Source: Pragia fontium DSM 5563 = ATCC 49100 (GTDB lineage Bacteria > Pseudomonadota > Gammaproteobacteria > Enterobacterales > Enterobacteriaceae). Taken from it: 64,000 nucleotides of DNA. Shown here piece after piece: positions 10,919 through 22,676 of the stretch. Under the pieces are notes generated by a model. It ran no database searches and was not told where the DNA came from. It was given only the letters and a program-made list of their open reading frames with translations. Numbering within the stretch: the stretch's first letter is position 1; every line of letters begins with the position of its first letter. Both the position numbers and the translations under genes were made by a program. The stretch lies in contig NZ_FOLW01000001.1 of assembly GCF_900112475.1 (NCBI RefSeq), forward strand, positions 124,001-188,000, written 5' to 3'.

Positions 10919-12126
10919 CGTGTACCTCTTACGTGCGCCTGGCAGTTGGCCAAACGCGTTTCATAATCAATGCGGAGTAATAACACCAACGCCGTCGACA
11001 TCACCAATAAACTTGAGCCACCGTAACTGATTAACGGCAAGGTTAATCCCTTGGTGGGTAGAATACCTGCTGCGGCGCCAACGTTAACTAACGTCTGGAA
11101 ACTAAACCAGATTCCAATCTCACACGCCAGAAAACCAGCGAAGCGCTGACCAGCCTCTAATGCACGACGTCCAATGAGCATTGCTCTAAAAGCGACGAAG
11201 AATACCATTAAGAGCACTAAAACCACACCAAAATAGCCCAACTCTTCACCAATAATGGCAAAAATAAAGTCCGTATGAGCCTCAGGCAGGTATTCCAGCT
11301 TTTGAATTGAATTACCTAAGCCTTGTCCCCAGAACTCTCCACGGCCAAACGCCATCAGTGATTGCGTTAACTGATAGCCAGCGCCAAACGGATCGGCCCA
11401 TGGGTCCCAGAACGAGGTCACCCGGCGTAAACGATAGGGTTCTGCGATAATCAACAGTGCTACCGCAAATACACCGGAACCGATAATGGCTAAGAACTGC
11501 CACAGCTTAGCGCCGGCTAAAAACAGCATCCCCAGCGTTGTCACAAACAAAACCACTACAGTACCTAAGTCTGGTTGAGCCAGCAGTAACACCGCCAGCA
11601 CCACCATCACACCCATCGGTTTACAGAAGCCCCAAAAATTATTGCGAACTTCATCCACCTTACGTACCAGATAGCTGGCTAAATAGAAAAATAGTGCTAA
11701 TTTCGATAATTCTGCTGGCTGAATACGCACCGGGCCGAAAGCAATCCAACGCGATGCCCCGTTAACCGAGCTACCGACCACCAAAACAATTAGCAACATC
11801 ACAATAGCGATTAATAGAATAATCGGGCTATAACGCTGCCACATCGCCAGAGGAATACGTAGAGTTACCAATGCCGCTGCCAGCGCTAATCCGATATAAA
11901 TCGCATCGCGCTTAGCAAACAAAAACGGGTCATCAGTATAACGTTGAGCAACCGGCATCGATGCCGAAGTCACCATAATAAAGCCGACAATCGCCAAGCC
12001 AAAAGCTAACCACAGCAGGGTCCGATCATACATCACACCGCTATCAGCGGCATCACTGCCTGAGCGTGTACCCATTACCCATTGAGTAAAAGACTGGATA
12101 GGTTTAGCTAAACTTAATACGCTCAT
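10915..12126 (-). CDS. ftsW: Septal peptidoglycan polymerase FtsW (SEDS family)
   Basis: FtsW is a SEDS-family glycosyltransferase that polymerises lipid II at the septum together with FtsI. The 403-residue protein has about ten hydrophobic segments. SEDS signatures are seen, including FLWAxP-like [14 protein letters not shown], the catalytic-loop region [17 protein letters not shown], and the end motif [15 protein letters not shown]. The N-terminal cytoplasmic stretch (about 35 residues) is longer than in RodA, as expected for FtsW. It overlaps murD by one base and murG by four. Confidence 0.98.
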   Translation of the reverse strand: MSVLSLAKPIQSFTQWVMGTRSGSDAADSGVMYDRTLLWLAFGLAIVGFIMVTSASMPVAQRYTDDPFLFAKRDAIYIGLALAAALVTLRIPLAMWQRYSPIILLIAIVMLLIVLVVGSSVNGASRWIAFGPVRIQPAELSKLALFFYLASYLVRKVDEVRNNFWGFCKPMGVMVVLAVLLLAQPDLGTVVVLFVTTLGMLFLAGAKLWQFLAIIGSGVFAVALLIIAEPYRLRRVTSFWDPWADPFGAGYQLTQSLMAFGRGEFWGQGLGNSIQKLEYLPEAHTDFIFAIIGEELGYFGVVLVLLMVFFVAFRAMLIGRRALEAGQRFAGFLACEIGIWFSFQTLVNVGAAAGILPTKGLTLPLISYGGSSLLVMSTALVLLLRIDYETRLANCQAHVRGTR

Positions 12127-13445
12127 CAGCCAAGCTCCTGCGCCAGTCGAGCAAACTCATGGCCGCGCTGCTCGTAATTCTTAAATTGATCCAGACTGGC
12201 ACAGGCAGGCGACAGCAATACCATATCGCCGGGCTTCACTCGCTGAGCAATATGCCTCATTGCCTGCTCCATGGTATCGGTCATCTCCGCGACATCCGGA
12301 CGCAAATTAAATAGCGGCTGCTTATCCTGACCAAAACAGTAAAGACGAACATTCTCGCCCTGCAAATAGGTCAACAGCGGTGAGAAATCCGCAGATTTAC
12401 CATCACCGCCCAGTAACAAATGTAAAATGCCATCAACCTGAATGCCGTTTAATGCTGCTTCGGTACTGCCCACGTTGGTGGCTTTAGAATCATTAATCCA
12501 ACGTATTCCGTTATTTTCCCACACCAGTTGGAAACGATGTTCCAGCCCGGTAAATTGAGTCAGCGCTTGTAAACTGGAAGCTCGTGGCAATGAAACTGCA
12601 TCCGCTAATGCCAGTGCAGCGAGTGCATTCAAATAGTTATGCTGCCCCACCATTTTCATTTCCGCAGCATTGAGAACCTTCTCACCATATACCCGCAGCC
12701 AGGTTGCGCCCTGCTGGTGGCTCAAGTGATAATCGCCCACATCCACACCAAAACTCACACAACGTGCATCAGCACCTTGCAACGGCATGGTCAGAGCATC
12801 ATCGGCATTCACCACGCAAACTTTAGCATCGTTATAAATTCGTAGTTTTGCTTCGCGGTATTGCGGCATACCCAACGGATAACGATCCATATGATCTTCA
12901 GTTACATTGAGAATCGTTGCTGCCGCCGCCTTTAAACTGCTGGTGGTTTCTAACTGAAAACTGGATAACTCCATCACATACAGTTGGCAATTGTCGTCAA
13001 GCAGCGATAATGCTGGCTGACCAAGATTACCGCCCAGTGCAACATTCCAGCCTGCGGCTTTCGCCATATCTCCAACCAGCGTGGTCACCGTACTTTTACC
13101 GTTTGAACCGGTAATTGCTACTATCGGAGCCTGAGCTTCTCGACAAAACAGCTCAATATCACCAACAATCTCAATTCCCGCCTCAGCCGCTTCTTGTAGA
13201 ATCGGCGTTGCCAGCGCAATACCGGGACTGACCACAATTAAGTCTGCGGCCAAAATCCATTCGCGATGAAAGCTTCCGGTATGACATTCAACGGTTTCTG
13301 GTAGCTTATCCAGTCCCGGTGGCGTAGCTCGGGTATCAATAACCCGAGGAGAAACATTTCGGGCAATAAAATAATCGACGCAGGACAATCCTGTAGAACC
13401 TAATCCAATGATAACAACCTGCTTGTCCTGATAGTCGATCGCCAT
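12126..13445 (-). CDS. murD: UDP-N-acetylmuramoyl-L-alanine--D-glutamate ligase MurD
   Basis: MurD adds D-Glu to UDP-MurNAc-L-Ala. The 439-residue product has an N-terminal UDP-binding domain ([16 protein letters not shown]), the ATP loop GSNGKST at 113-119, and the motif [16 protein letters not shown] that starts the C-terminal domain. Family length is normal. The stop codon shares one base with the ftsW start, and mraY ends two bases upstream, so the whole stretch reads as one transcript. Confidence 0.98.
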   Translation of the reverse strand: MAIDYQDKQVVIIGLGSTGLSCVDYFIARNVSPRVIDTRATPPGLDKLPETVECHTGSFHREWILAADLIVVSPGIALATPILQEAAEAGIEIVGDIELFCREAQAPIVAITGSNGKSTVTTLVGDMAKAAGWNVALGGNLGQPALSLLDDNCQLYVMELSSFQLETTSSLKAAAATILNVTEDHMDRYPLGMPQYREAKLRIYNDAKVCVVNADDALTMPLQGADARCVSFGVDVGDYHLSHQQGATWLRVYGEKVLNAAEMKMVGQHNYLNALAALALADAVSLPRASSLQALTQFTGLEHRFQLVWENNGIRWINDSKATNVGSTEAALNGIQVDGILHLLLGGDGKSADFSPLLTYLQGENVRLYCFGQDKQPLFNLRPDVAEMTDTMEQAMRHIAQRVKPGDMVLLSPACASLDQFKNYEQRGHEFARLAQELG

Positions 13446-13447
13446 TA

Positions 13448-14530
13448 TTACCGCACCTTGAGCGTAGCTAAGCCAATTAATACCAGCATTAATGAGATAA
13501 TCCAGAAACGCACAATCACTCGCGGTTCTGGCCAGCCTTTCAATTCATAGTGGTGGTGAATCGGCGCCATGCGGAAAATACGCTGACCGCGCAGTTTGAA
13601 CGATCCCACCTGCAAAATTACCGACAGGGTTTCAACGACAAATACCCCACCCATAATCACTAATAAGAATTCCTGACGCAGCAGTACCGCTATCACACCC
13701 AACGCACCACCCAAAGCAAGGGAACCCACATCGCCCATAAATACTTGCGCCGGGTAAGTATTGAACCACAGGAAACCTAGCCCCGCCCCGACAATCGCGG
13801 TGCAGAAAATCACCAGTTCGCCAGCGTGACGAATATAGGGAATATGTAAATAGTTAGCAAAATTGACGTTACCGGTCGCCCAAGCCACCAAACTAAAACC
13901 GGCGGCTACAAACACCGTTGGCATGATAGCCAGACCATCTAAACCATCAGTCAGGTTAACTGCGTTACTGGTACCCACAATAACAAAGTAAGAAAGCAGG
14001 ATATAAAGCACGCCTAACTGCGGCATAATATCTTTAAAGAACGGAACCACCAGCTGCGTTGCTGGTGTGTCTTTACCAATGGCATACATGGTAAACGCGA
14101 CAATTAAGGCGATCACGGATTGCCAAAAATATTTCCAGCGCGCTATCAACCCTTTGGTATCTTTACGTACCACTTTGCGATAGTCATCAACAAAACCAAC
14201 TACCCCATAACCCAGCAGGACAAACAACGAACACCAGATATAAGGATTGCTTAAGTTAGCCCACAGCAGCACAGAAACAGTGATCGATACCAGAATCAGG
14301 ATACCGCCCATGGTTGGCGTACCACGTTTACTGAAATGAGATTCCGGACCATCATTGCGTACAACCTGACCAATTTGCAGTTTTTGCAAGAAGGCAATCA
14401 AGCGAGGCCCCATCCACAAAGAGAGGAATAACGCGGTCAGCAGACTCACGATAGCGCGAAACGTCAAATAAGAAAAAACGTTAAAACCGGAATAAAATGA
14501 AACCAGATGTTCCGCCAGCCATACTAACAT
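13448..14530 (-). CDS. mraY: Phospho-MurNAc-pentapeptide translocase MraY
   Basis: MraY joins the UDP-MurNAc-pentapeptide to undecaprenyl phosphate, giving lipid I. The 360 residues form about ten membrane helices. The catalytic aspartate motifs are clear: [29 protein letters not shown] and [12 protein letters not shown]. The last cytoplasmic loop [12 protein letters not shown] holds the three-His motif. Length equals E. coli MraY. It overlaps the end of murF by seven bases. Confidence 0.98.
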   Translation of the reverse strand: MLVWLAEHLVSFYSGFNVFSYLTFRAIVSLLTALFLSLWMGPRLIAFLQKLQIGQVVRNDGPESHFSKRGTPTMGGILILVSITVSVLLWANLSNPYIWCSLFVLLGYGVVGFVDDYRKVVRKDTKGLIARWKYFWQSVIALIVAFTMYAIGKDTPATQLVVPFFKDIMPQLGVLYILLSYFVIVGTSNAVNLTDGLDGLAIMPTVFVAAGFSLVAWATGNVNFANYLHIPYIRHAGELVIFCTAIVGAGLGFLWFNTYPAQVFMGDVGSLALGGALGVIAVLLRQEFLLVIMGGVFVVETLSVILQVGSFKLRGQRIFRMAPIHHHYELKGWPEPRVIVRFWIISLMLVLIGLATLKVR

Positions 14531-15900
14531 TGTGCTATCTCCTGTACTCTGCGTACTACCTGCTCCATTGCGGCACTACGTGAACCTTTGATTAAAATTG
14601 TCATGACCGCATGCTCAGATAGCAATTCACCCAGACGTTTAGCGACAGCCTCTTTATCCCTAAAGTGCTCACCATTACCGCTTTCCATACTTATCATTTC
14701 ACTTAACTGACCAACGCTTAATACTTTATCGACGCCAGCAAGACGCGCTGCCTCACCAACCTGACGGTGGCAATCTTCAGCTTCATCACCTAATTCCCCC
14801 ATATCGCCAACTACCATCACACGATAGCCCGGCATGGAAGCCAGCACCTGTGCGGCCGCGGTCATCGAACCCACGTTAGCGTTATAGGTATCATCCAGTA
14901 ATAGCTTGCCTTCACTTAACTGAACCGGGAACAAACGGCCTGGAACCGCTTTAAGCAGGGACAACCCCTGTTTAACATTCTCTAATGTGGCACCAACGGA
15001 TAGGGCTAATGCCGCCGCGGCTAAGGCGTTTGCAATATTGTGCTTACCCGGCAAAGGCAGCTGTACCGCGATATTGCCCATGGGAGAATGCAGTACAAAA
15101 TCCGTTCCCTGATGATTGACCACCACATCCGTGGCATAAAACTCAACGTTTGCGGTCTGCCCGGCAGAAAAACGCCATACTTGCTTATCCGCCAGCAAAG
15201 ACTGCCAACCGGTTAAATCATTGCTGTCGGCATTAATAATCGCTACGCCATGGGGCGGTAATCCTTGAAAAATCTCACCCTTAGCTTTTGCCACGCCAGC
15301 CAGAGAACCAAACCCTTCCAAATGCGCCGACGCTAAGTTATTTACCAGCGCAGTTTCAGGATGAGTCAACGCGGTAGTATAGGCAATCTCACCACCATGG
15401 TTGGCACCCAGCTCAACCACGGCAAACTTATGTGCTTTCGTCAGGCGTAATAGCGTGAGAGGAACACCGATATCGTTATTAAGATTACCGGCGGTATATA
15501 GCACGCTACCGCACTGTTGCAAAATCGTCGCGGTCATTTCTTTAACGCTGGTTTTACCGGATGAACCGGTCAGCGCCACTACTCTGGCCGTCACTTGCTG
15601 TCTGACCCAAGCACCTATTTGGCCTAAGGCAATACGCGTATCGCTCACAACAATCTGCGAGACATCCAACGGTAAATGCTGACTCACCAATAGCGCTCCG
15701 GCACCGGCTTTAAGCGCATCAGCAGCAAAATCATGAGCATCAAAACGCTCACCTTTTAATGCGATAAACAGGCAACCATCAACGATCTTGCGGGTATCAG
15801 TAATCACATCCGTTATCTGACGGCCGGTAATGTCGGTGGTAGAGGCAATTAATTTACCCTCCACCACGTTAGCCAGTTGAGTCAGCGTTATTGGAATCAT
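14524..15900 (-). CDS. murF: UDP-MurNAc-tripeptide--D-alanyl-D-alanine ligase MurF
   Basis: MurF completes the cytoplasmic precursor by adding D-Ala-D-Ala. The 458-residue protein has an N-terminal substrate domain, the ATP loop GSSGKTS at 112-118, the metal-binding region [13 protein letters not shown], and the C-terminal domain beginning with [16 protein letters not shown]. It overlaps murE by four bases (ATGA type) and mraY by seven. Nothing unusual was noted. Confidence 0.98.
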   Translation of the reverse strand: MIPITLTQLANVVEGKLIASTTDITGRQITDVITDTRKIVDGCLFIALKGERFDAHDFAADALKAGAGALLVSQHLPLDVSQIVVSDTRIALGQIGAWVRQQVTARVVALTGSSGKTSVKEMTATILQQCGSVLYTAGNLNNDIGVPLTLLRLTKAHKFAVVELGANHGGEIAYTTALTHPETALVNNLASAHLEGFGSLAGVAKAKGEIFQGLPPHGVAIINADSNDLTGWQSLLADKQVWRFSAGQTANVEFYATDVVVNHQGTDFVLHSPMGNIAVQLPLPGKHNIANALAAAALALSVGATLENVKQGLSLLKAVPGRLFPVQLSEGKLLLDDTYNANVGSMTAAAQVLASMPGYRVMVVGDMGELGDEAEDCHRQVGEAARLAGVDKVLSVGQLSEMISMESGNGEHFRDKEAVAKRLGELLSEHAVMTILIKGSRSAAMEQVVRRVQEIAQC

Positions 15901-17396
15901 GCCATGACTCCTGCTGCTATCCCCAGCAGATTAGCGACCGTTGTGCGATCGGAATAGTCTAAACGGCGATTACCGATTACTTGATAGTCTTCGTGACCTT
16001 TACCGGCGATCACCACAACATCATCGGCTTTAGCCTGCATCACCACACTGGTTACCGCCTCAGCACGGCCATGAATCACATGAGCATGGCCAGCATCAAC
16101 AAATCCGGTCAAGATATCTGCCACAATCGCTTGTGGATCTTCGCTACGAGGATTGTCATCAGTGACAATCACTCGATCGGCAAACTGCTCAGCAATACCA
16201 CCCATCAGTGGGCGCTTACCGCGATCTCTGTCACCGCCGCAGCCAAACACGCACCAAAGCTGACCTTTACAATGCAGTCTCGCCGCTTCCAACGCTTTTT
16301 CTAATGCATCTGGAGTGTGGGCATAATCCACCACAATCGTCGGTTTTCCCGGTGCAGTAAATACTTCCATACGACCACATACCGGCTGTAAACTCGATGC
16401 AGTCTCAATTAAACCGCTTAATTCATAACCTAAAGCCAGCATGGTGGTTAATGCCACTAGAAGATTACTGACGTTAAATTGCCCCAGCAGTCGGCTTTCA
16501 ATCACACCGCCGCCCCAACTGGAATCAAACTTAACCGTTGCACCATTATCGTGATAAGACACTTCCAAGGTACGCAACCAGCGCCCTTGCCAACCGACAG
16601 GAAGATTATCTTCCATGGTCACTGCGATGGCATTGGGCATATCGGCAATACGACGTAATCCAACTGCATCATCCACGTTAATAATCGCTTCACCCACCTG
16701 ATGCTGATTAAACAGCAGCCACTTAGCCGCTTCGTATTCTTGCATCGTGCCGTGATAATCAAGATGATCGCGGCTAAGGTTGGTAAAAGCAGCAGCGGCA
16801 AACTTCAGTGCAGCAACGCGGTTCTGAACCAGACCATGGGAAGACACTTCCATGGCGGTAAACGTCGCGCCCTGCTGAGTTAAATCGCTTAATTCATGCT
16901 GTACATCAATCGCTGAACCAGTGGTATTCTCCGTCGGTATCACATGACCCAGCAGACCATTACCCACCGTGCCCATCACCGCACTGCGTTCACCCAGCAG
17001 TTGCCCCCACTGAGCCAATAGCTGAGTGGTAGTAGTTTTACCATTGGTTCCGGTTACGCCAACCAAACGCATTTTTTCCGACGGTTGCTGATAAAAACGA
17101 CCGGCCAACGCGGACAGATGTTTATTCAACTGTGCAATGTAAATAATCGGTACGCCGTGGGACATGGCTACAGAACCATCGGTTGCTTCGCCCTCCGCTT
17201 CAGCAATCACCGCACTAACGCCCTGAGCGATGGCCTGAGCGATATAACGACGCCCATCAACTTTATGCCCCTTAATCGCAAGAAACAGATCGCCGGCGGC
17301 GGCCGTTCGGCTATCCAAGGTCATCTCTTTTAACTTGCGCTCAGGAACCTGAATATTCCACGGAGCGAGCAGATCGCTTAAATTAAGATCGGCCAC
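15897..17396 (-). CDS. murE: UDP-MurNAc-L-Ala-D-Glu--meso-diaminopimelate ligase MurE
   Basis: MurE adds the third amino acid of the stem peptide. The 499-residue product carries the ATP loop GTNGKTT at 116-122, the Lys-carbamate region around [10 protein letters not shown], and the DNPR motif ([10 protein letters not shown], near residue 415). That motif marks meso-diaminopimelate-specific enzymes of Gram-negative type. It begins [13 protein letters not shown], as in E. coli. The start overlaps the 3' end of ftsI by 14 bases. Confidence 0.98.
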   Translation of the reverse strand: MADLNLSDLLAPWNIQVPERKLKEMTLDSRTAAAGDLFLAIKGHKVDGRRYIAQAIAQGVSAVIAEAEGEATDGSVAMSHGVPIIYIAQLNKHLSALAGRFYQQPSEKMRLVGVTGTNGKTTTTQLLAQWGQLLGERSAVMGTVGNGLLGHVIPTENTTGSAIDVQHELSDLTQQGATFTAMEVSSHGLVQNRVAALKFAAAAFTNLSRDHLDYHGTMQEYEAAKWLLFNQHQVGEAIINVDDAVGLRRIADMPNAIAVTMEDNLPVGWQGRWLRTLEVSYHDNGATVKFDSSWGGGVIESRLLGQFNVSNLLVALTTMLALGYELSGLIETASSLQPVCGRMEVFTAPGKPTIVVDYAHTPDALEKALEAARLHCKGQLWCVFGCGGDRDRGKRPLMGGIAEQFADRVIVTDDNPRSEDPQAIVADILTGFVDAGHAHVIHGRAEAVTSVVMQAKADDVVVIAGKGHEDYQVIGNRRLDYSDRTTVANLLGIAAGVMA

Positions 17397-19152
17397 TGGT
17401 AGCTCCTTTCTGGTTAATCACTAATTCGTTTTTATCATCCACGGGCAATGCATCGGGTTCGATGTTCATGGTCCGTAAAACCCCGCCCATAATGGCACCA
17501 AAAACCGGCGCTGAAATAGCACCGCCGTAATACTGACCGGCACTTGGATCGTTGATGACAACAACCAGTGCATAGCGTGGTTTACTGGCCGGAGCGACTC
17601 CAGCAGTATAGGCAATATATTTATTTATGTAGCCGCCATTAGGACCAACTTTTTTCGCGGTCCCGGTTTTAATCGCAATACGATAACCTTTGATTGCTGC
17701 CTTGGTACCACCACCGCCCGGTAAGGCTACGGCCTCCATCATATGCACCACAGTACGCACGGTGCTTTCAGGGAAAATACGTTTTCCCTGTACCGGTGGA
17801 TCGACTTTAGTAATGGAGAGAGGGCGATAAACACCAAAGCTGCCCATAGTGGCGTAAGCACGCGCTAACTGTAATGGCGTAACCATTAGCCCGTAACCAA
17901 ATGAATAAGTCGCTCTTTCAATATCAGACCAGCGCTTTCTTTGTAAAAACAGACCGCTGCTTTCGCCGACTAATCCCAAATTGGTTGGTTTGCCCAAGCC
18001 AAAACGAGAGTAGGTATCCACTAACGCGTCCGATGGCATATCTAACGCTAAATGGGAAACCCCGACGTTACTGGATTTTTGCAGAATACCGGTAATGGTT
18101 AACTCAGGATAAAGCGCCACGTCTTTAATTTCATGGCCGTTTACCCGATAAGGTCGGGTATTCAATACTGAGTTTTCTTTAATAATGCCCCGATCCAACG
18201 CGGTCATGACCACCATCGGCTTAACCGTTGAACCCGGTTCAAACATATCGGTAATCGCCCGGTTACGGAAGAAATCCTCCGGCGTACCGACCCTGTTATT
18301 CGGGTTATAGGACGGGCTGTTGGCCATAGCCAGAATCTCACCGGTATTCACGTCAACCAATACCGCGGTACCCGACTCGGCCTTATTCAAAGCAACCGCA
18401 TTACTTAACTCACGATAAACCAGTGCCTGTAAACGCTCATCAATACTTAAGGTCAGGTTGTGGGCAGCCTGACTGTCAACCGAGGAGATATCTTCAATCA
18501 CTCGGCCAAAACGGTCTTTACGTACCGTACGCTCACCGGATTTACCCACCAGTTTATCTTCAAAACTTTTTTCAATGCCTTCCAAGCCGCTATCATCAAT
18601 ATTGGTAAAACCGACAATATGAGCGGTTACCGGGCCAGCGGGATAGAAGCGACGTGACTCACCTTTTAGATAGATACCGGGCAGCTTGAGTTTACGAACA
18701 TACTCTGCGGTTTCAGCATTAATCTGGCGTGCTAAATAGACAAAACGCCCCCTTGGATTGGCGTTAATGCGTTCGCTAAGTTTTTCTAACGGCATACCCG
18801 TGACATCCGCTAGCGCTTTCCAACGCATATCCGGCGAAATACCGCCACGTTCATTGAGTTCTTTCGGATCGGCCCAGATAGCATTAACCGGTACGCTTAC
18901 CGCCAATGGACGACCAAAGCGGTCAGAAATCATGCCTCGAGCGGTAGGGACTTCCTGAACGCGCAAAGAGCGCATATCGCCCTCTTTGACCAATCTATCC
19001 GGTTCAATCACTTGTAGCCAGGCAGCCCGAGCCATTAGGCCAAACATCGCCAATAGAATAAACAGACAAAGCAAACCAAAACGCCAGCTTACAAAGCCGG
19101 TTTCGTTCTCTGGACGCTTGATCTTAATTTTATTGGTTCGTGCTGTTTTCAT
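17383..19152 (-). CDS. ftsI: Septal transpeptidase FtsI (penicillin-binding protein 3)
   Basis: FtsI is the class B penicillin-binding protein that cross-links septal peptidoglycan with FtsW. The 589-residue product has a short basic cytoplasmic head, one membrane segment (about 23-45), a pedestal domain, and a transpeptidase domain with the serine motif STVKP at 308-312, SSN at 360-362 and KTGT at 495-498. These positions are within one residue of E. coli PBP3. No insertion near the active site was noticed of the kind linked to altered beta-lactam binding. It starts 82 bases below ftsL. Confidence 0.98.
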   Translation of the reverse strand: MKTARTNKIKIKRPENETGFVSWRFGLLCLFILLAMFGLMARAAWLQVIEPDRLVKEGDMRSLRVQEVPTARGMISDRFGRPLAVSVPVNAIWADPKELNERGGISPDMRWKALADVTGMPLEKLSERINANPRGRFVYLARQINAETAEYVRKLKLPGIYLKGESRRFYPAGPVTAHIVGFTNIDDSGLEGIEKSFEDKLVGKSGERTVRKDRFGRVIEDISSVDSQAAHNLTLSIDERLQALVYRELSNAVALNKAESGTAVLVDVNTGEILAMANSPSYNPNNRVGTPEDFFRNRAITDMFEPGSTVKPMVVMTALDRGIIKENSVLNTRPYRVNGHEIKDVALYPELTITGILQKSSNVGVSHLALDMPSDALVDTYSRFGLGKPTNLGLVGESSGLFLQRKRWSDIERATYSFGYGLMVTPLQLARAYATMGSFGVYRPLSITKVDPPVQGKRIFPESTVRTVVHMMEAVALPGGGGTKAAIKGYRIAIKTGTAKKVGPNGGYINKYIAYTAGVAPASKPRYALVVVINDPSAGQYYGGAISAPVFGAIMGGVLRTMNIEPDALPVDDKNELVINQKGATSGRS

Positions 19153-19234
19153 GTAAGTTTATTAGCCACCGTGATTTATCATTTCGTTTATCGGATAAAT
19201 ATTCATCCATTAACGTTTACTGACTCCAGCTACT

Positions 19235-19555
19235 CTATTTCTGGATAACAATTTGTTCCTGATCGGGCGTAACGTGCTGCATTTGTATTTTTTCATTAGC
19301 CAGACGTTCTATTCGGCTATGGTCGCCCAGGGCATTCTCTTCCAAAATCAGGTTACGCCACTCAATTTCCAACGCTTCACGCTCTAAAATCAGCTGCTCC
19401 CGCTCGGCAGTGAGTAAACGTGTACGATGGCTGGATAACACCACGGCCATCGCTGAAACTAAAACCAACACCATAAAAATCAGCGGCAATTTAGCGTGAC
19501 GTAACAGGTCATCACCAATAATGCTGACTAAGTTATGGCGCTCATTTGGAATCAT
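19235..19555 (-). CDS. ftsL: Cell division protein FtsL
   Basis: FtsL is a small bitopic protein that forms a coiled coil with FtsB and activates FtsWI. The 106 residues comprise a short cytoplasmic part, a membrane segment (about 23-43, [18 protein letters not shown]) and a periplasmic leucine-zipper region ending in [17 protein letters not shown] and [15 protein letters not shown]. The N-terminus is about 15 residues shorter than in E. coli (121 residues). The start overlaps the rsmH stop by four bases, which supports the chosen start. Confidence 0.96.
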   Translation of the reverse strand: MIPNERHNLVSIIGDDLLRHAKLPLIFMVLVLVSAMAVVLSSHRTRLLTAEREQLILEREALEIEWRNLILEENALGDHSRIERLANEKIQMQHVTPDQEQIVIQK

Positions 19556-20493
19556 TCCGCCGTCCTTTCGGCAATGCGTAGCACCGAACTACGTGCCCGC
19601 GCATTATCGGCGACTTCACGTTCTGACGGCATCATTTTGCCCAGCGCCTTTAATTTTCTACCGCCGTGCTGCTTCAACTGCTCTTCCGTTAACGGCAGCC
19701 CAGCCGGAACCTGTGGCCCTTTGCTATGCTGACGAATAAAGCGTTTAACCATCCGGTCTTCCAACGAGTGGAAACTGATAACCGACAGTCGGCCACCTTC
19801 TGCCAATACATCCAGAGACCCGTCCAGTGCACGCTCGATCTCTTCCAGCTCACTGTTGATGTAGATACGAATAGCTTGAAAGCTTCGAGTCGCCGGGTGT
19901 TTATGCTTGTCACGAATCGGTGTGGCAGTGGCAATTAATTCGGCCAGTTCACGGGTTCGGGTTAACGGCTGTTCGCGATTACGCTCCACAATGGCGCGAG
20001 CGATACGCTTGGAAAAACGTTCTTCACCAAAGGTTTTTAATACCCAGGCAATATCTTCTTCTTCCGCTTTCATCAACCATTCCGCCGCAGACAAACCGCG
20101 GGTCGGGTCCATACGCATGTCCAACGGCCCATCACGCATAAAAGAAAAACCGCGTTCGGCATCATCCAGCTGCGGCGAAGAAACCCCTAAATCGAGTAAC
20201 ACGCCATTTATTTTGCCTTCCAGATGCAAATCGCGCATATATTCAGCTAAATCGGAAAAAGGACCGTGGATAATGGAAAAACGGGGATCGTTGATGGTTG
20301 AAGCGGCTTCAATGGCCTGAGGATCACGGTCAATGGCGATCAAGCGCCCTTCTGGCCCCAGTTGAGATAGAATCAGGCGCGAGTGTCCACCACGGCCAAA
20401 AGTACCGTCAATATAGATACCATCTTGCCGAATGCTTAAGGCGTTAACTGCTTCATCCAAAAGCACCGTGGTGTGCTGATAGTTATTCAACAT
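19552..20493 (-). CDS. rsmH: 16S rRNA (cytosine1402-N4)-methyltransferase RsmH
   Basis: RsmH (MraW) methylates N4 of C1402 in the decoding centre of 16S rRNA using S-adenosylmethionine. The 313-residue product has the SAM loop [12 protein letters not shown] at about 27-38, the [12 protein letters not shown] motif, and the C-terminal [16 protein letters not shown] stretch. Length equals the E. coli protein. It lies three bases below mraZ, the usual second position of the dcw operon. Confidence 0.98.
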   Translation of the reverse strand: MLNNYQHTTVLLDEAVNALSIRQDGIYIDGTFGRGGHSRLILSQLGPEGRLIAIDRDPQAIEAASTINDPRFSIIHGPFSDLAEYMRDLHLEGKINGVLLDLGVSSPQLDDAERGFSFMRDGPLDMRMDPTRGLSAAEWLMKAEEEDIAWVLKTFGEERFSKRIARAIVERNREQPLTRTRELAELIATATPIRDKHKHPATRSFQAIRIYINSELEEIERALDGSLDVLAEGGRLSVISFHSLEDRMVKRFIRQHSKGPQVPAGLPLTEEQLKQHGGRKLKALGKMMPSEREVADNARARSSVLRIAERTAE

Positions 20494-20496
20494 AAG

Positions 20497-20955
20497 TTAT
20501 AATGAAAAATCCTGTAACCGCTCTGATAAAGGTGAGTTGGCAGATAGCTCAGCCTCAATATCTTGTTTAACTTGTTGATACCAGTTGTCTTCACTCCACA
20601 ATTCAAACTTATTGAATTGACCAACCAGCATCACTTCTTTTACCAAGTCCGCATGTTGCCGCAATGTATTAGCAATCAACAAACGACCGGCATTATCCAT
20701 CTGGCACTCACTGGCATGACCTAACAGCAAGCGTTGCACGCGACGCTCAACCGGATTCATACTGGAAAGCTTGGATAATTTTTGCTCAATTTTTTCCCAT
20801 TCAGGTAAGGGGTAAAGCAACAGGCACGGCTGATGGAGGTCAATGGTACAAACCAATTGGCCTTCACATCCATCCAGCAATGAATCCCGATAGCGAGTAG
20901 GGATTGCCAGACGCCCCTTACTATCAAGATTTACCGTTGTTGCTCCACGAAACAT
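20497..20955 (-). CDS. mraZ: Transcriptional regulator MraZ
   Basis: MraZ is a ring-forming SpoVT/AbrB-type DNA-binding protein that represses the dcw operon by binding repeats in front of its own gene. The 152-residue protein contains two AbrB-like halves, beginning [19 protein letters not shown] and, in the second half, [17 protein letters not shown]. The ATG at 20955 was chosen because AAGGAG lies about ten bases upstream and the N-terminus matches E. coli; an in-frame upstream start would add eight unmatched residues. Its operator is present just upstream (20984-21008). Confidence 0.97.
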   Translation of the reverse strand: MFRGATTVNLDSKGRLAIPTRYRDSLLDGCEGQLVCTIDLHQPCLLLYPLPEWEKIEQKLSKLSSMNPVERRVQRLLLGHASECQMDNAGRLLIANTLRQHADLVKEVMLVGQFNKFELWSEDNWYQQVKQDIEAELSANSPLSERLQDFSL

Positions 20956-20983
20956 GGGCTGGTCACTCCTTAGCGACAAGTTT

Positions 20984-21008
20984 TACCACTTTACCCCACA
21001 AATCCCCA
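20984..21008 (-). promoter_or_regulatory. MraZ operator, three direct repeats
   Basis: On the minus strand three repeats TGGGG, TGGGG and TGGTA are each separated by exactly five bases. This is the known MraZ target (TGGGN repeats every ten bases). It lies between the -10 element and the mraZ start codon, so bound MraZ would block transcription of the dcw operon. The third repeat departs from the consensus. Confidence 0.85.
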
Positions 21009-21017
21009 CTTGAATAG

Positions 21018-21047
21018 AGTTTACGGAGGGTATTAAAAGATTGTCAA
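21018..21047 (-). promoter_or_regulatory. Sigma70 promoter of the mraZ-led dcw operon
   Basis: On the minus strand a perfect -35 TTGACA (21042-21047) is followed after 18 bases by TAAACT (21018-21023) as -10. It is placed directly before the MraZ operator and about 60 bases ahead of the mraZ start, matching the position of Pmra in E. coli. Confidence 0.75.
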
Positions 21048-21402
21048 GACGAAGTACCAATACTTTTCCTCAAATAGAGGCTAATTTTGTCACCAGAAAT
21101 AAATTAAAACCGTGTTTATTTAAAATAAATATAAATAACTCTATGAATAGTAATGTTTATTTTATTCGAGTGATAAACGAAGTGTTAGCAGTGATACATT
21201 TTGGCAATCAATTAATAAAATTTCCGTTAATTCAAAAAATATGCCTCAACAACCACAATGCTATCTGAATGAAGTGAACGAGGGAGAATATATTAGGTGC
21301 GTTATTCTAATCGGGGATGAATCATTGGCTTTAGCGTTTAATCGTAACATAAAGTAACGCCAGTCTATTACTCGCCGATCCTATGGCAATATCGTAAAAA
21401 GC
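21048..21402. other. Intergenic region between mraZ promoter and cra terminator
   Basis: About 355 AT-rich bases with no convincing gene. Open frames here lack family resemblance and ribosome binding sites. Apart from the flanking promoter and terminator I see no clear structure. Confidence 0.5.
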
Positions 21403-21435
21403 AAAACAGAGAGTTAATCACTAACTCTCTGTTTT
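21403..21435 (-). terminator. Rho-independent terminator of cra
   Basis: A perfect 14-base inverted repeat (AAAACAGAGAGTTA, then a five-base loop, then its complement) lies 62 bases after the cra stop codon. The A/T ends supply a U-run on either strand, so it may work in both directions. Confidence 0.8.
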
Positions 21436-21496
21436 ATTAATAACTTTAAGCGGTAAATCTATCAAAAATTGTATAATCAGGCTGTTTTTGAGGTTT

Positions 21497-22507
21497 TTAT
21501 GACTGAACCCTGCTTAAACAACCACGTCGGAACAGGCTACGACGAATGCGCGTTAATCCCGGCTTTGGCTTCTGAGTTTCATCAATGCTTGCCAACACCA
21601 GCTCAAGTACCCGCTCAGCAACTTCCCGGTGACGCTGGGCTACGGACAAGACCGGACACTCAAGAAAATCCAATAGTTCATTATCACCAAAGGTGGCGAT
21701 AGCCAGATCCGAGGGTAAGTGCCCCTGCTTTTGCAGAATCACATCCATCACGCCCTGCAACAGAGCAAATGACGTGGTGTAGATCGCCTGAGGAATCGGA
21801 TTAGATTTCAGCCATTGGCCAAATGCTTCAGCAGCTGATTCGCGCTCATAGCTGTTAGCATATAAATAGCTTACTGGGCGTTTGTCATCTTTCCATGCCT
21901 GACGGAAGCCCTGCTCACGCAATTGGCTAACGGATAATTCGGGTAATGCCCCGATATAGGCAACGGTTTCCGCTTTAAAAGTCCGGAATTCTGAAGCCAA
22001 CATTTCGGAGTCTTCATAGTCAGCACCGACCACACTAATGAAATGCTCACGATCTAACGCACGGTCAAGGGCAATAATCGGTAATGGGCTATTAATCCAA
22101 CGCTGATAGAAAGGATGCTCCGGCGGTAACGCCGTCGAAATAATCAATGCATCAACCTTACGTTGCAGTAAATGTTCCACACAGCGCATTTCATTGTCGG
22201 GTTGGTCTTCCGAGCAGGCAATCAATAACTGATAGCCCCGCTGACGCGCCTGACGCTCAAGATAATTAGCAATCCGCGTATAACTGGTATTTTCTAAATC
22301 TGGAATAACCAAGCCGATAGAACGAGTACGACCGGCACGTAAACCGGCGGCAACGGCATTGGGTTGATAATTATGCTCCCGGACTACCGCCATGACTTTC
22401 TCAACTGTTTTATCGCTCACACGGTATTGTTTAGCTTTGCCATTAATTACATAGCTAGCAGTCGTGCGTGAAACGCCAGCGAGACGCGCAATTTCATCCA
22501 GTTTCAC
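21497..22507 (-). CDS. cra: Catabolite repressor/activator Cra (FruR)
   Basis: Cra is a LacI/GalR-family regulator. It represses glycolytic genes and activates gluconeogenic ones, and fructose phosphates release it. The 336-residue product starts [20 protein letters not shown], the recognition helix-turn-helix of FruR, followed by the hinge and a periplasmic-binding-protein-like effector domain beginning [15 protein letters not shown]. The start is GTG with GGGG five bases upstream; E. coli cra also uses GTG. It sits between ilvIH and mraZ on the same strand, the usual enteric order, with its own promoter and terminator. Confidence 0.97.
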   Translation of the reverse strand: MKLDEIARLAGVSRTTASYVINGKAKQYRVSDKTVEKVMAVVREHNYQPNAVAAGLRAGRTRSIGLVIPDLENTSYTRIANYLERQARQRGYQLLIACSEDQPDNEMRCVEHLLQRKVDALIISTALPPEHPFYQRWINSPLPIIALDRALDREHFISVVGADYEDSEMLASEFRTFKAETVAYIGALPELSVSQLREQGFRQAWKDDKRPVSYLYANSYERESAAEAFGQWLKSNPIPQAIYTTSFALLQGVMDVILQKQGHLPSDLAIATFGDNELLDFLECPVLSVAQRHREVAERVLELVLASIDETQKPKPGLTRIRRSLFRRGCLSRVQS

Positions 22508-22553
22508 ATTAACCCCTTAAGTATTATTTCGCCCTGTCATTGGAGGCTGAATA

Positions 22554-22582
22554 GCTATACTAATACAAATAACTTTCAACAA
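22554..22582 (-). promoter_or_regulatory. Probable cra promoter
   Basis: Minus-strand TTGTTG, 17 bases, TATAGC, placed about 47 bases ahead of the cra GTG start. Both boxes are imperfect (about four of six), so this is a tentative call. Confidence 0.4.
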
Positions 22583-22643
22583 GGTAGATCTAACCCAAGA
22601 TATAACAATTGAGCAAGGGCTTAATCCATTCAGTCAGTTTAAT

Positions 22644-22676
22644 ACAAAATAAAAAGCTCTACACCGGGTAGAGCTT
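22644..22676 (-). terminator. Rho-independent terminator of ilvIH
   Basis: Minus-strand stem AAGCTCTAC, five-base loop, GTAGAGCTT, followed by a T-rich tract (TTTATTTTG). It lies about 240 bases after the ilvH stop codon, leaving a long 3' untranslated region. Confidence 0.8.

Noticed and set aside
19907-20320. 137-codon frame antisense to rsmH
   Set aside because: Shadow frame of a conserved gene with no ribosome binding site.
21041-21268. 75-codon plus-strand frame upstream of mraZ
   Set aside because: It overlaps the dcw promoter, has no ribosome binding site or family resemblance, and is AT-rich chance sequence.
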